Assembly (NCBI RefSeq): GCF_027887165.1
Contig: NC_077229.1
Location: 116,700,520-116,764,519 of the forward strand
Origin: Monodelphis domestica
Taxonomy: Eukaryota > Chordata > Mammalia > Didelphimorphia > Didelphidae
Length of the DNA: 64,000 nt
Reading direction: 5' to 3'
Shown piece after piece: positions 11,600-23,465 of this stretch. Within the stretch, counting starts at the first letter, position 1. Every line of letters begins with the position of its first letter. A program made the translations under genes and the position numbers. The notes under the pieces are model-generated. The model saw only the letters and a program-made list of their open reading frames with translations, searched no databases and was not told the DNA's origin.

Positions 11600-12770
11600 T
11601 ACCTTCTCCAGTGAGGAGAGGGGAGGGAAGGAGTTGCCTAGGTATTTTAATATAACAAACAAATTTTAAATTAAATAACACAGTAGGCAATTGATTAATG
11701 AATGTTGAAATGAATGACTTAATTCAACAAACTTTAGGAAACAAACTTCTTAGGTATTAAGTGCAAGTCTTTGTCCTTGATGCTATGGAGATTCAATCTA
11801 GCACTGAAATTTCCCTCAGGAAATGTACACTCTGGTAATGGAGATAACACATCTGAACACAAAAGTAAGATGAGAAAGTGCATGATAATATATTCATTGT
11901 CATGTAGGTAAAGAGTCGATACCATTTAGTACTTTACAGAATGAATCACAAAGTTTTCCTTTTAAGAAAACTAGAAAAGAAAAGACATCATTACAGTAGG
12001 AGAAAGGTGATTATCTGCTATGTCACTCTACTGCTCAAGATTGGAACTGATGGCCAGTAGGTCTCTGGTTAGCAATGGTCACAATGGGCTATGCATAAGC
12101 TCAGGAGTCAAGGAAGTTCTGCAGGTTTGGCCAGTGACCAGTAATATTTGAAGAATGGCCTATACTGGAGCCAAATGTTACACATTTTCTAGAGCTCTTT
12201 TAGTATGTGCTTTGTACATATCTCAACATATATTACTATGAAGTATATATGAGCTCCATTCTGCTATTCAGTATATTTATCTCACCCTTTTTTTGTTTTA
12301 TATACTATTATAAATTTTTTTAAAGTATATGTATGATTACTCTACATGCATGTACTAGTTCATCTTGTATGTTATTAATGTATAAAATGCTATTATCGGT
12401 AATTTATGTAATGAGACCTTGTTCTGGGACTAACATACAGAATGTGGTCATATATGTTATCAACTATGCATAGTGCATTGTTTTTTATCATGTGTACTAA
12501 AGCTAGCTGGCTATGATGCTGATATGAACAGGTTGTATCAGATACCTACATATGTGCAGAATGATTAACTATATCATTCGGCATTTTGCGTTGCTGATTA
12601 TGTATATGTCCCAGATGTTCACAGGAACCCAGAATATAATTTGGAGGGTATTTCAAAATCCTTACCGGGAAATAATGCAGGGATGAGGCTTTATGCCCTC
12701 CAACATTCAGCATAAACATACAAATATCATTTTTAGATTATTGGCGACACATGCTTGTGGAAAGGAAACA
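11600..12770. other. Unassigned AT-rich sequence
   Basis: No repeat family or coding frame recognised. A patch at 11735-11850 loosely resembles patches at 22640-22760, 25330-25460 and 53895-53990 (a growing-older/lost-size text followed by an 'AAGGAGCTTACAGTC'-like string), probably fragments of one ancient dispersed repeat. Confidence 0.4.
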
Positions 12771-12774
12771 AGAC

Positions 12775-13233
12775 TGACAGTTTGTGGGGGAAGGGCCCTA
12801 CTGGGAGTGGCAGTTGGCTCTTGTGACTAGCACTTCCTTCCTGCTGGGTGTGGCAGTTGGGTCTTGTGACTAGCACTTCCTTCCTGTCGTGTGGGACTTG
12901 CTTCTGGGTATTGGAGGAGAGAGGAGCTTGTTAAGCCCAGTCTGGAGAGGCATGCTCTTCTTGTTTCAGCCCAAAGACACAGGCTTTTAAAGGTTAGAAT
13001 TGTTCTTGTTTGCTTTCTGTGTACTGCTAAGATTCTGAATTAGAACAACGAGAGTAGAAGGAGTGGGACAAACCCTCCGCCAGCCTCTAGGGCCTGGCCC
13101 TATACTCTGAAGCTAAGGAAAAACTCCAATTCCAACTGGATTATTAAACTTTATATTATTTGAATTCGCAGTCAGATAAGTGGACTATCTTTTCTAGTCA
13201 TAGAGGAAACTGAACTTCAGTTTCAGTCATTCA
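12775..13233 (+). mobile_element. Solo LTR (459 bp), endogenous retrovirus
   Basis: Begins TGACAG and ends CATTCA, with an identical 5-bp repeat AAGAC directly outside each end (12770-12774 and 13234-13238), as left by retroviral integration. Inside are two tandem copies of a 43-bp unit (12803-12845 and 12846-12888), each with a GACTAGCACTTCCTTCC core, which is a U3 enhancer-like layout. An ATTAAA-type signal lies near 13143. No internal viral region is present. An old solo LTR. Confidence 0.85.
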
Positions 13234-13239
13234 AAGACA

Positions 13240-14500
13240 AATCATCCTTATTGGACCCCTGCTGTTTCCTCTCAGCAGGGGGCATCTCCCTCCCTTGCCT
13301 CACCAGGCAATATACCCTCTCTCCCCTTAACTCTTCCTTACCCCATACAGACCTCCCATTATCCCCCTGTTTTCCAATAATCCCATTTGCTTTCCCAATA
13401 AATATTACAGCATACATGTGTAGTTTATATGACATACAAGCCTAAAGAGTAGCACCATATATCATTTGTATAGGCAAGTTCATAACTGTGTTTGTATATG
13501 TTTATGTGTGTGCATGTATACATATTTATACATGTGTGTACATAGATATAAAATATGCACAAGTTAGAGTGGAAAGTCATTGCTCGCTTTGCTGAGCTCT
13601 GTTTCTTGCTTAGATGTATTTCATGCCAATCCATAAAAGATCTTGGGAGTAAAGCAGATTTCAGAAACATAGCCTCCATTTTTTTTTAACAGAGTTCTCT
13701 GAAATTAGTTCTCAGGGCATATTATCACAATAGAGAGTTTAATAAAAATTTCAAATAATTTTATCTCTGATCAAATAATAAATAAAAATCTTAGGGGGAA
13801 AAACATCATATTAGCCTCAATGACAGGCAGTCAAAGCAAAAGACTTAATTTTAGTGTTTGGTCATTTTGTGCTCTGGTCCCCTCCCTGCCCGCCCCCACT
13901 GCTTTTACCTTGATATTGTATTTGACTAAAGAATGAGTAGCTTTAAATGATTCCTTGACTGAAGGGATTCCCTAGCTACTATCATTAATTTAATTCATTT
14001 TTTCCCTTTGTTATAGTCTTAAAAGAGAGAAGTCTCTTGCCAATGCAAACATTCCTACTTGAATCTTTGCTTTCATTTCCCATAATCCAATTCTATTTCT
14101 CACTATCATCCCCCATATTATCTACTAGTTCCTTCCCCCCGCTCAAAAACTGAGACTATATCTTTCCATAACCTTTAAACTAAACTAAACCAAATCAAAA
14201 TAAACAACAAAAAAAACCCCTTCATTCAACTGTGATGCCTACTCACATTACCTTCCTATTTTTTTTTACTTCTTAACTTATTTTTACCTAAGCAAAAAGT
14301 ATGACTTAAGCCATTATTATGTCTCATGCTCCAGCTAAACATTAAAATGATGCCTTCCTTCATTAAACACTTTCTCATGTCCAGTTCCCTTGAAATCCCA
14401 TCACTCAAATGAAATTATTGTCTGCCTGTTCACCAATGTTCTCTTAATCACTATACCCAAAATGTCAAAGGTCTTTCTCAGGTATCATCAACATTATGAT
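13240..14500. other. Unassigned sequence with simple-repeat patches
   Basis: Holds a degenerate TATG/TGTG stretch (about 13480-13560), a T run (13679-13687), a C-rich patch (13880-13905) and an AAACTAAACC-type A-rich stretch (14180-14220). Parts of 14010-14480 look faintly L2-like but are too diverged to call. Confidence 0.4.
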
Positions 14501-14519
14501 ATCATCATCAAGGTAATAA

Positions 14520-14757
14520 TCCTTAAATGGTGCTTTTAGGAGTGCAAAGAGTTTTACAAACATCTACTTTTATTCTCACAACAATCTTTGGATGTGAGTA
14601 TTATTATTATTCCTCTTTTACATTTGAGAAAACTGAGTCAGAAAAAAAGCTGAATTCCTCAGGGTTTCATAGCTATTATGTATCTGTGGCTCAATTTGAA
14701 CTCATATCTTCCTAGCTCCATGTTTAGCATTGAATTCACTTTACCATTTAGCACATT
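14520..14757 (-). mobile_element. MIR-type SINE, minus strand
   Basis: AAGAGTTTTACAAACATCTA, TTCTCACAACAATCTTTGG, GTGAGTATTATTATTATTCC, TTTGAGAAAACTGAGTCAG, TTTGAACTCATATCTTCCTA and the ending TTCACTTTACCATTTAGC. Confidence 0.85.
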
Positions 14758-15029
14758 ATTGAGCGCTCTGCTATATTTGACATTATTGAGTATTTGTTCC
14801 TTCTTGATTTTCTTTCCTTCCTTTTTTGATACTACTTACTCTTGTTAATACTACTAATTTTATATCTCATGCTTCTTGAATTCTTTTTTTTTTTGGATTA
14901 TCACTTATGTCTTTATCTTATGCATAGGTTTAAGGACCACAAAGATAGTATTTGATGTTCTGGAAACATTGCAGAAAATCTTCACTTGAGCTCATCATTA
15001 AAATTAATGGTTTGGGGGAGATTCCTCAA

Positions 15030-15875
15030 ACACTATGTATCCAGCCCAAATATTTCTCCTGAACTCCAGTATCCATATAATATATAGATTCATCTCAAAC
15101 TCAACATGCCAAAAAGAGAATTCCTCTTCATTTTCCCTTATCTTTCTTGACAGTTTTTCTACTTTGGTCGAGAGTACGACCATCTTTCCAGTTATTCTGG
15201 TCCATAATTTCAGAAATATTTTCAACTCTTCAATTTCTCTCAAATCCCATATCCTATCTTAAGTTGCCAAGAAAGTTGATTCTATTTCTTCAGCATCTCT
15301 CACTTGGGTTCCTTTACATAACCACTACCCTAATTAGGCCTTACATTTCCTCATATCTGGAATATTGCAATAATTGGCTAATTGTTCTTCCTGTCCTTCC
15401 TATGTTCTCTGCTATAATTCATTTTCTATATCTCTGCCAAATAGACATTCCTAACATACTGGTTGTATTTGATTTCACTTCTCTGTTTAAGAAGCTTTAG
15501 TAGTTTCCCTTTATTATTAAGATAAAAATACAAATGTCAATCTTGTAATGTTTAAAATGTTTTGCTTTCTGGCTGGAGCCCATCTTTCTGAGCTCTTTGC
15601 ACAGTATTCTCCCTCATTCATTGTGTATTCCAGGTAAACTGGCCAACCTAATATTTGTTCTACCTAGCATCTAATTGTCTGTCTTCATGGCTTTGAAAAA
15701 AGCTTTCTCAATACCTGGAAAGCACTCATTTCTCATCTCCACTTCTTAGAAATCCTTACTTGCTTAATAACTGAGATCAATTGCCATTATCTACAAGAGT
15801 CTTTTCCAGTGGCATTAAGTTGGGTAGGTACTTTTATTTCTTGTGTATATATTTCATATTTATTTCTCTGTGTAC
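15030..15875 (+). mobile_element. L2 LINE, long ORF2 fragment
   Basis: A continuous old L2: CTCCAGTATCCATATAAT, CAAACTCAACATGCCAAAAA, then TCAGCATCTCTCACTTGGGT, TCATATCTGGAATATTGCAA, CATTCCTAACATACTGG, AGGATAAAAATACAAATG-like text, CTCCCTCATTCATTGTGTAT and GCTTTCTCAATACCTGGAAAG. Two longer chance frames (15035-15262 and 15147-15500) are L2-derived, not genes. Confidence 0.85.
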
Positions 15876-15914
15876 ACAGGATTATAAGAATATAGATCTA
15901 AAAATAAAAAGAAA

Positions 15915-16165
15915 CTTAAAGATAACCAGTAGATAGAATGATGGGACTCGATCTTAGAAATCCTGAGTTCAAATCCAGCCTCAAGATACTTTTTAGGTAT
16001 GTAGTGCTAAACAAGTCAGCCAACTACTTTCTGTCTCAATCTTTTCAAGTATAAAAAGAAGATAATTAATAGCACCTACCTTGCAGTGTTGCTGAGAGGA
16101 TCAAACGTTTGGTAAAGGGCTTATTTTGCACAATGCCTGACATACAGTAGGAGCTAATACAAGCT
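15915..16165 (+). mobile_element. CORE-SINE (MIR/MON-type)
   Basis: GAGTTCAAATCCAGCCTCAA, a TAAACAAGTCAGCCAACTAC block, GATAATTAATAGCACCTACC, TTGCTGAGAGGATCAAACG, and the tail CAATGCCTGACATACAGTAG. Confidence 0.88.
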
Positions 16166-16189
16166 TTTGTACCTTCTTCTTATCTCACA

Positions 16190-16350
16190 TGACACCAACT
16201 CCTTTATTTTCCCTGGGATACTGAGGGTTAAGGAGGCTAATTTACTTTCCAAAGTCATAGTTTTAGTAAGTGATGGAACCAGGTTATAAATTCTGGTCTC
16301 AAAATTTCAAGTTCAGCAGTTTTTCCATAATACTTCATTGCTGAAGGAAT
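16190..16350 (-). mobile_element. MIR SINE fragment, minus strand
   Basis: GATACTGAGGGTTAAGGAGG, CCAAAGTCATAGTTTTAGTA, AGTGATGGAACCAGG and the TTTTTCCATAATACTTC close give the reversed MIR order. Confidence 0.65.
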
Positions 16351-16377
16351 ATGAAGTTCTTCATATTGTTGATTCAT

Positions 16378-16472
16378 ATTCTTGATATTGTTTGTTGTTA
16401 TTTGTATCTCTAGGCCAAGCACAGTACTTGGAACATGGTGGACATTTAATAAATGATTATTAGATTAATTTC
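16378..16472 (+). mobile_element. L2 LINE 3' end
   Basis: TTTGTATCTCTAGGCCAAGC, ACAGTACTTGGAACATGGTG, ACATTTAATAAATGATTATT. Confidence 0.8.
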
Positions 16473-16479
16473 AATGACC

Positions 16480-17005
16480 ATTGGCAAATAGAAATCAAGA
16501 ATGACTAGACAGATTTGAAGAAATGAAGGGCAGAATCTATATAATAAAGAGAAATTTGTTGACTGAAATACCATTGGAACATCTCTAAAACAAACATGAG
16601 ATGAACAAAATGGTGTTGGACAAAGATGCTGTGCTGTGTGGAAAGCATAGATGTATTCCTCAAAGAGACCTCACCAGAGGACTTTGCCTTTCGAAAAAAA
16701 AATGTTAATATGGATTACTAAGGCCAAGTGTACCCTGACATACATATTCCCTACTCTTCTTGCATTATTTCCTGGATATTTGTATTTCTGACATGTGTCC
16801 CTTTAAAGATATGCTTGTTTACTTTTGTTTCCTACATTTGCCCTTCCTATAGGCATCCTGATCCTAAGTGTTTTCTGAATATGTAGCCTCATCATCGATG
16901 ATGTGATAATTGTGTAAGAAAGTCAAGTATAATGAAGGACTCTTAGCTTGTCCCTTTATTTACTTTGTTGTTTGAGTAAATGTCTTTTGATTTTAAAAGA
17001 ATTTA
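16480..17005. other. Unassigned AT-rich sequence
   Basis: No recognised repeat, frame or RNA. Confidence 0.45.
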
Positions 17006-17010
17006 TTTTC

Positions 17011-17240
17011 AGGCAGCTAGATACAATAGTACCAAGTCTGGAATCAGAATATCAGAGTTCAAATCTATAGCCTCAGACACTTATCTGGGTGACTCTAGGC
17101 AAATTACTTAACTCTGCCTCAATTTCCTTATCTTTAAATGAATAGGATGAAGAAATGGCTAACCACTTCAGTATCTACAGTATAATATAGGATTTATTAA
17201 GCCTCCTAAAATCAGAAAACAACGGAAAATAAAAATTCTT
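17011..17240 (+). mobile_element. MAR1-type CORE-SINE with RTE-like tail
   Basis: AGGCAGCTAG head, GTCTGGAATCAGAATATCAG, TTCAAATCTATAGCCTCAGA, CACTTATCTGGGTGACTCTA, CTCTGCCTCAATTTCC, GAAATGGCTAACCACTTCAG. More diverged than the copies at 9 kb. Confidence 0.85.
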
Positions 17241-17772
17241 ACATACTTAAAATGACAAAAATTAAATTTGGCAAAAGACTTTTATTTACAAATATATGTA
17301 TCAAAATTACAATAGAAACACTTGCCAAAAAAAAAAAAACCCAAAGGGAGTAATGAAGAATTGGACATAATTGAAAATGAACAAACAATAATAAATTGTT
17401 CACCTGACTGGTAAAATTAAAACATACTAGATTGCTTAATTCTTGTGAGCAATGGCTTTGAGTGGCTTTTGGGAAGAGAAATCAACTTGGGACTCACATA
17501 GCCAGGATACAGATTTACATATCCTGGAGTTTGAGAAGAAGAACTAGATGAGTGAATATGACAACAGAACTGGGCTTGAGAAATATGAATATTCACAGTG
17601 ACTTATGGAATAGAGAGCCTAGGGAATCCAGAGAGTTTAGAGTAGGATAAAAAAAAAAACTGGACCATAGATCTTGGGCTAAGAATATAAATGTCTCAGG
17701 GGTTATAAAGTCAACAGGGCCCATTGAGGCTAGAGAGTGTGCACCTGGGGCCAACAGATTGAATTTACATTC

Positions 17773-17826
17773 TTGGAATAAGGAATATGGACACACCTAA
17801 AGATATGAAACCTGGAGATCCTTTGT
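17773..17826 (+). repeat. Left copy of a ~53-bp direct repeat
   Basis: Shares GGAATAAGGAATATGGA…GAAACCTGGAGATCCTTTGT with 19582-19634, in the same orientation and with few mismatches. The similarity fades on either side. Confidence 0.8.
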
Positions 17827-18179
17827 TATCAAGAGAGTATGGGGTAGGATGAGGGGAGTGAACACCTGATCTCATTCTGAGAAACTTAGACCCAGCCTCA
17901 GAGAGGCCAGAGTACAGTACAAATGTACTGGACTCATGATCTGAAGTTGAAGAACATGAATCTAGGTGTCCCCTGAATTCTAGGGGTTCCAGTGAGTCAG
18001 GAGAATGTGGAGTCAGACAGATGGATAGGTAGAATGACTTGGGGCTCTAGGTAGCTTGGATATTAAAAGTTCAAGTAAAGCCTGAGATCATTGTGTTGAC
18101 CAGGTAGACTGGCCTCTTGATGTGGACCTTGAAAGCTCTAGTTTATTCAGTGGCCTGGAAGACAAAGAACCTTCAGAAG

Positions 18180-19425
18180 CTCAGGACCTATGAGTTAGAC
18201 AGATAAATGGGCTGGTATTTCTTTGAATCAATTGTTAGCCTTTAGGAAACTAGGAAACTACCATCAATGGGTGCTTTGCCCAGACTCCCCCTTCTTGTTC
18301 TCAGGGTCTGTTGCAAGATGTTTTGGCTGCCAGCAATCTCAGAGCAGTTGCTGGAAGAGAAAAGGTGGCCTCTGGCCCAAAGGCCAAGTTGGAAGAGGAG
18401 TATGAAGAGGAAACGATAGCAAATTATGATGAAGAGGAAGAGCTATGGTTTAGAGGGGATGCTCTGCCTTCTTATTAATGAGGAGGTCAGCCAGGCAGTG
18501 GAGATGAATAGTAGTTAGGCTTTCCAGAGGACATCAATGCTTCCCCAAGGCTGCTCCCAAGCCCTCACTCCCAAGTGAGAACTTCTCCTTTATGGAGGAC
18601 ATAGATGTTCAAGACAGTGTTATGTATTGCAATGATGCCAATTTTTATCACAAGTATGGTCACTTGGACCCAGTCATCTGACCCAGAGGGCACTCTGGGA
18701 CTTTCAGGTGTTGATAATGATGCCTAGATCTTCCAAGACTTCATTAGAACCTCAGGTGTCTTGGGTGCCATATTCTGATGACAAAGTGGTAGAGGAATCA
18801 CAGAGCAGTCAAACATGGTTGTCCCTGGAAAGCAAGGGCCTGACAGTCTACCTGTTCCCTTTCCTGAGCCACGGTCCTAAGGGTTAAGCTCAGTCCCCAA
18901 AACTGTTCAACCAAGGAAGGGGAACAGATGGAGAAGTCAACCAGAAGGAATCTTCCATCCAATGCTCCATATCTTTCAAGGTTCAAAGTGAAACCCCTTG
19001 CATTACTTTCCAAGTCAGAGAAATCTTGAGTCTGAAGGTTCTTCACCCACATGGCTATAAGCATCAAGGATGAAAAAGAAGACAGTACAAGGTTAAACTT
19101 TCAAGGTATTTCCTTTCCATCCTCCGAAGCAGTCCCAAACCTGTAAGAACCTGGATCAAGGAGAAGGGCTGGAGCTTGGGCTGGTAGTCCCACTCACCCA
19201 CTCTACCCTTCTCCCCTATCTTGCTTCCAGGGACATTTATGCATTCTAGATCCCTTCAGATTCTTCTCCCATCCCTCATGGAATGTAGTCCTCAGAGTAC
19301 TTGCCAGTGCTGGCCCCTACCTCACTTACTCAGGCTATTCCCCATATTCCCTTTCTCCGTCTTTGGGTTTTCTTTTGATATCACTTCATAACATTTTAAT
19401 AAAAGCCTCTGTATTTTTTGTTATG
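18180..19425 (+). pseudogene. Possible processed-pseudogene-like segment, parent not recognised
   Basis: Less AT-rich than its surroundings. Two short plus-strand frames have non-random composition: one near 18310-18480 with an acidic run (KLEEEYEEE then DEEEELWF) ended by a stop, and one near 18520-18685 containing ENFSFMEDIDVQDSV and CNDANFYHKYGHLD ended by a stop. Downstream is pyrimidine-rich UTR-like text and an AATAAA signal at 19398-19403, but no poly(A) tail. These features would fit an old retrocopy or a captured transcript. I do not recognise the parent protein. It could equally be a chance composition in an uncharacterised repeat. Confidence 0.3.
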
Positions 19426-19581
19426 CATAGTGGGATGCCCCATCTTTGACCCCAGGAGCCATGTGGAGACCAAGGACATTTTGTCATTTGAAATGATAAA
19501 ATTTTGGGAGATTGGTTAAAAAAAGTCATAAAGTGAGGCTAGAAAATATGGGATTGGGAAGATCAACTGGCTTCATTGTCT

Positions 19582-19634
19582 TTGAATAAGGAATATGGAT
19601 ACATCCAATGATAGGAAACCTGGAGATCCTTTGT
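19582..19634 (+). repeat. Right copy of the ~53-bp direct repeat
   Basis: Pairs with 17773-17826. The two copies enclose about 1.75 kb that includes the coding-like segment. Confidence 0.8.
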
Positions 19635-20069
19635 CAGCTGCAGACTCCTTCAAACCTGGGGAAATTTTAGAGGGACATGTGCAACTGGGAGATTCCAACT
19701 GGCTATATTGTTGCTTTAAATAAATTATTTCATTATATATTAAAATAGAGAAAGGCAGGTTATTATATCCATGATATACATAATGATATCAGTTATTAAC
19801 CAAGTGACTTTTTATCTAAGACCAAATGTGCAATATATAATAAAAGTCAAGGACAGAAAATCTAAGCCTGATTCTGTTTTTATAATTTCACATTTCATGC
19901 TTTATAATTTACTTCCTTTCTTCTTAAGCCAAAGTTTTAACAGAATCTTAGTTCAGGCGCGATTCTGTGGCTTACCTAACAAAAAAGAGAGGATATAGGA
20001 AATATCCAGAGCATATAGTAAATAATACAACCCAAACATAAAAAAGGTGGGAGGGGGGGAAGTTTCAGT

Positions 20070-20275
20070 GAGGTATAATAGAGAAAGGCTATCCTTGTGC
20101 CTGGAATTCTTGGTTTGACTACCAATTCTTAAGAGTTATAACCTGTGATTATATGGAAATCATTTAATGTTGTCTTAACCTGTTTTCTCACTTATGAAAT
20201 GGAGACAATAACATTTTCTCTACTTGCCTCAAGAGGTATTGTGGGGAAAGCATTTTTGAAGCCTGAAAACCCAGC
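20070..20275 (+). mobile_element. MIR-type SINE
   Basis: AGAGAAAGGCTATCCTTGTG, a GGTTTGACTACCAATTC block, TCTCACTTATGAAATGGAGA, CAATAACATTTTCTCTAC and AGAGGTATTGTGGGG: the plus-strand MIR order, diverged. Confidence 0.65.
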
Positions 20276-20337
20276 TCTAGAAATTTCAAGTGATTGATAG
20301 AAAAGGTTTTAAAATGAGACATGAAAATTCCCCTTAA

Positions 20338-20391
20338 CAAACATACATACATACACACTCACAGACAGACAGACAGACACACACACACAGA
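20338..20391. repeat. (ACAT)n(ACAG)n(AC)n compound microsatellite
   Basis: ACAT units, then CAGA units, then AC dinucleotides. Confidence 0.9.
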
Positions 20392-20399
20392 TTCAAACT

Positions 20400-21070
20400 G
20401 CTCCAATCACCCTGTGATCATCCTTTTGAAGACTTCCCAATTGGCCTACTTTATAATCTCAAATCTCTTAATACACAGGGAGCCCAATGCAACTCTATAA
20501 TGACTAGCTTCGATGAGATCATGATGCCACTTTTTTTTTTTTCCAACACTGTACCATGCTTGTCTGCAGCTGTCCCAGCCTCCCTTGTGAAGTCCCTTGG
20601 CCTTTGCTCTATCTTTTTGTCTAATCTTCAAAGTAGACTCAGATGCCCTGACAGCAAAGAGAATTTCAAGCAAGAGAGCACAGTTGGTCATATTTTTGAA
20701 AAAGGAAAAAAAAATTACTGGTTGCGGAAAGGAGACGGAGCTAGGAAGGGAGAGGTGAACAGGCTTCTAGCTCAGTCTGTCTCTAGAAACCAAACCTTTT
20801 GCTAACTGGGAATAAAATGATTATATTATAATTCCATTGCAACTTTATTTCATCATAATTTATATAGATAATCTAGAAGTAAAATAATGAAGTCTTCTGA
20901 GTGTAGGTAAGAGCATTTTGGAGGTAAGCAAATGCTTGTTGTCCTATATTTCCCTCCTAAGATTTTCCACCAATATTAAAGTAAAAGTTGTCTGCTATAT
21001 GTGAAGCTCTGAGATAGGAAGAAGATATAGAGTTTAACAACATATCTCCTTCCCTCAGAGAGTTTATACT
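20400..21070. other. Unassigned sequence
   Basis: No recognised repeat. A 101-codon plus-strand frame (20500-20805) and an overlapping 81-codon minus-strand frame have no family motif; parts resemble degraded L2 ORF2 text (CAACTCTATAATGAC…CCAGCCTCCCTTG), too weak to call. Confidence 0.35.
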
Positions 21071-21074
21071 AAAT

Positions 21075-22536
21075 TGTAAAGATTAAAATTTAGGGGAGAC
21101 TGAGGCAGGTAGAAATTAGTTTCTCTCTGCAAGGAGTATTATATTTTATGAGGTTTATTAAAGGTTAAGAATTTAAGAATATACAAGTAAAAAAAATCAC
21201 GTGCCTAGGCCAGAGGCCTAGACAAGACAACCTCACATCATGGAAGAGACGCATCTGCTCCAAAATGGAAGTCCAAAAGCGAGAGAGCCCGCCTACTGGG
21301 AAGACCCTTTAAATAAAATTTTGTTCTTGTCCCAGGTGAGAATTCAGTGAGATTAGAGGGCATTCTGGGAGCTAGCAAGGACTCCTGGGGAATGGAGTCC
21401 AGAGTTCAAATCTCAATTTTAAATACCTCCGTTTGATCCTTTGGGAAGAAGTCCTTCCCCAAAGGATCATAAAAACATAATCAATTTAAAGATTACAATA
21501 ATTTGAGGATAAGAGAAAAAAAAAGAACAAAACTAATAATTACTAGATGCATTGACAGAAAGCCAGTTGGGGGCAGTCCCTTTTGGCATGAAAGTATACA
21601 TACAAATAAATGTTCAATCAACCACACCCAAAGTTCAATTTTGTGCAGCTTGTGGTCTGGAAGCTTCTTCATGGTGGCTTCTCCAACAGTTCAGTTCTGG
21701 ATTCAGAGAAGTAGCATCTTCTTTACCTAAACTTCTTCTCAAAAGGAATTTAAACCTTGCAATTTAAATAATGATATTTTTTACATTCCCCCTTCAAGAG
21801 GGTGATTGACAAATACATTATCACTTAGGGATGCATGGCTGAGGTATGAGGTATATGAATCAATTGGTAAGAGATATTAAAAAGATATCAGAAAAATCCA
21901 AATAAAAGAAAAAACTCCAGATGAAAATATAGACTATCAAAGTCTTATGTGTAAAAATTCCAAGTAAAGAAAAATAAATCTATAACAGGTCCTTCAATCA
22001 GGGCCCAATCAAAATGATCTAAGCAATGATGCATTTACCCAGTCAGTAGCCAGGACTACAGAAAGTTGCCACACTATGAGAGGCAGAAAAGAAAGGGACC
22101 AGATTATAGAAGCCAAGTAGGAGCCAAGTTTGGGGATACTTGTCTGTGAGAGACAGTGAGAGAAGGGAGGGAGTGAAGGGAGGAGGAGGTTAGGAAATAG
22201 ATTGATCTACTAGTCATCAGTACAGAGCATTCCCCTGCAGCAGTATCCCTGTAGCTGCATCCCTCTATCTTTCTCTCATCTCTCAGTGTCTCTCAAAGTA
22301 CTTCTATTTCCATTGCAAATAGGCAAGAGTGTCTCCATACTTGGAGCAGCTCTCTCTAGTCACAAGCAGGGTACATCAGTCACTGCAGCAACAAGAAATA
22401 GTCACAACAGATTTACACTTCTATTTCAGTAGTCATAGGCATCCTCCTTTCAGTTAATCCTTAAGTGGGGTGTATACATTCTTGGTTGCAAGAATTTCCA
22501 AGACTAAGCAAAACAGAGAAAATCTAAAATTCACAG
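21075..22536 (-). mobile_element. Long LTR-like endogenous retrovirus unit, minus strand
   Basis: Left end TGTAAAGATTAAAATTTAGG and right end CTAAAATTCACA have the TG…CA form and correspond to the ends of the LTR at 48074-48757 (whose right end is also CTAAAATTCACA). Just before the right end the shared block TCCTTAAGTGGGGTGTATAC is present. A reversed poly(A) signal (TTTATT) is at 21154-21159 near the left end. AAAT occurs next to both ends, a tentative target duplication. At 1.46 kb it is long for one LTR, so it may be composite. Fossil. Confidence 0.65.
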
Positions 22537-22639
22537 AAATTGACAGGCCATGTATTCTATAATAATTATGCTAAATTTAAGTTGTAGAATTGTGCTTTCA
22601 AAGAACTTTTCTCAAAAAAAAGAAAAAACAAGAACTTTA

Positions 22640-22770
22640 AGATAGAACAATGAGTTACTTATTTATTAAATAATTACTATGTATTAGAAACTGAGAAGTG
22701 CTGGGCCTACAAAAAAAGATGAAAGATAATCCCTACTACCAAGGAGCTTACAGTCCAATGTGGTTGCTGG
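22640..22770. mobile_element. Fragment of an unnamed ancient dispersed repeat
   Basis: Text of the form TATTAGAAACTGAGAAGTGC…CTACCAAGGAGCTTACAGTC recurs, diverged, at 11735-11850, 25330-25460 and 53895-53990. The family name is not known to me. Confidence 0.4.
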
Positions 22771-22779
22771 GAGAGAGAG

Positions 22780-23465
22780 AAATTCTATAAATTATATATA
22801 AATGATATATATGTATATTATGGATGGTGGAAAGAAGATCAGCAATATTTACCCATATCTGTGTGTAAATGCAGTGAGGTAGAAGAGTATATAGTGGGAA
22901 ATGAATAAATTGAGGTTAAAGTATATGGGGGTGTAGGATGAAGTCTAAGTTCAAGAGTAAGGGAGGAGAGAATGACTGTAAGTCAGGCACCAAACTCAGT
23001 GAGGAAGGAAGAATAGTGTCCTGGATATTAGAGGACAACAGTCACAAGAAACTTAATTGGTGATAAATATAGCCTGAACAAATCCAAAAGAAAGTTATTG
23101 ATTGATGGGGGAGAGAAAAAATAATCTAGATGTGGCAATGGGGAACAAGGAGTATTCCCATTACCCCACCATTAATATTGAGTCAAGGGATAGGAGTGAA
23201 AGTTCAACCAATATTGGAAATGGTAACCAGAGAAATTCTGCCTTTAGGAGGGAGCCAAACCTGAGTTTAATCAAAGAAAATGGAAGGACTAAGAAGGGGG
23301 TGGGGGGATAAACAAGGTAAAAACTAGTCTCTTACCTATGGAATAGACGTTCCAGAGAGTACAGTGGATGGATGGATACATAGCCTTTGATTGAGTTGCT
23401 GCTGGCAGGTTTGGGTTGAGAGGGAGAGGTAAGGGAGTGGTCATTGGTAGTCTAAAAATAGGGAC
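22780..23465. other. Unassigned sequence
   Basis: Purine-rich on the plus strand. Chance frames only. Confidence 0.4.

Noticed and set aside
21503-21767. Two overlapping plus-strand frames of about 70 codons
   Set aside because: They lie antisense inside the LTR unit and show no motif.
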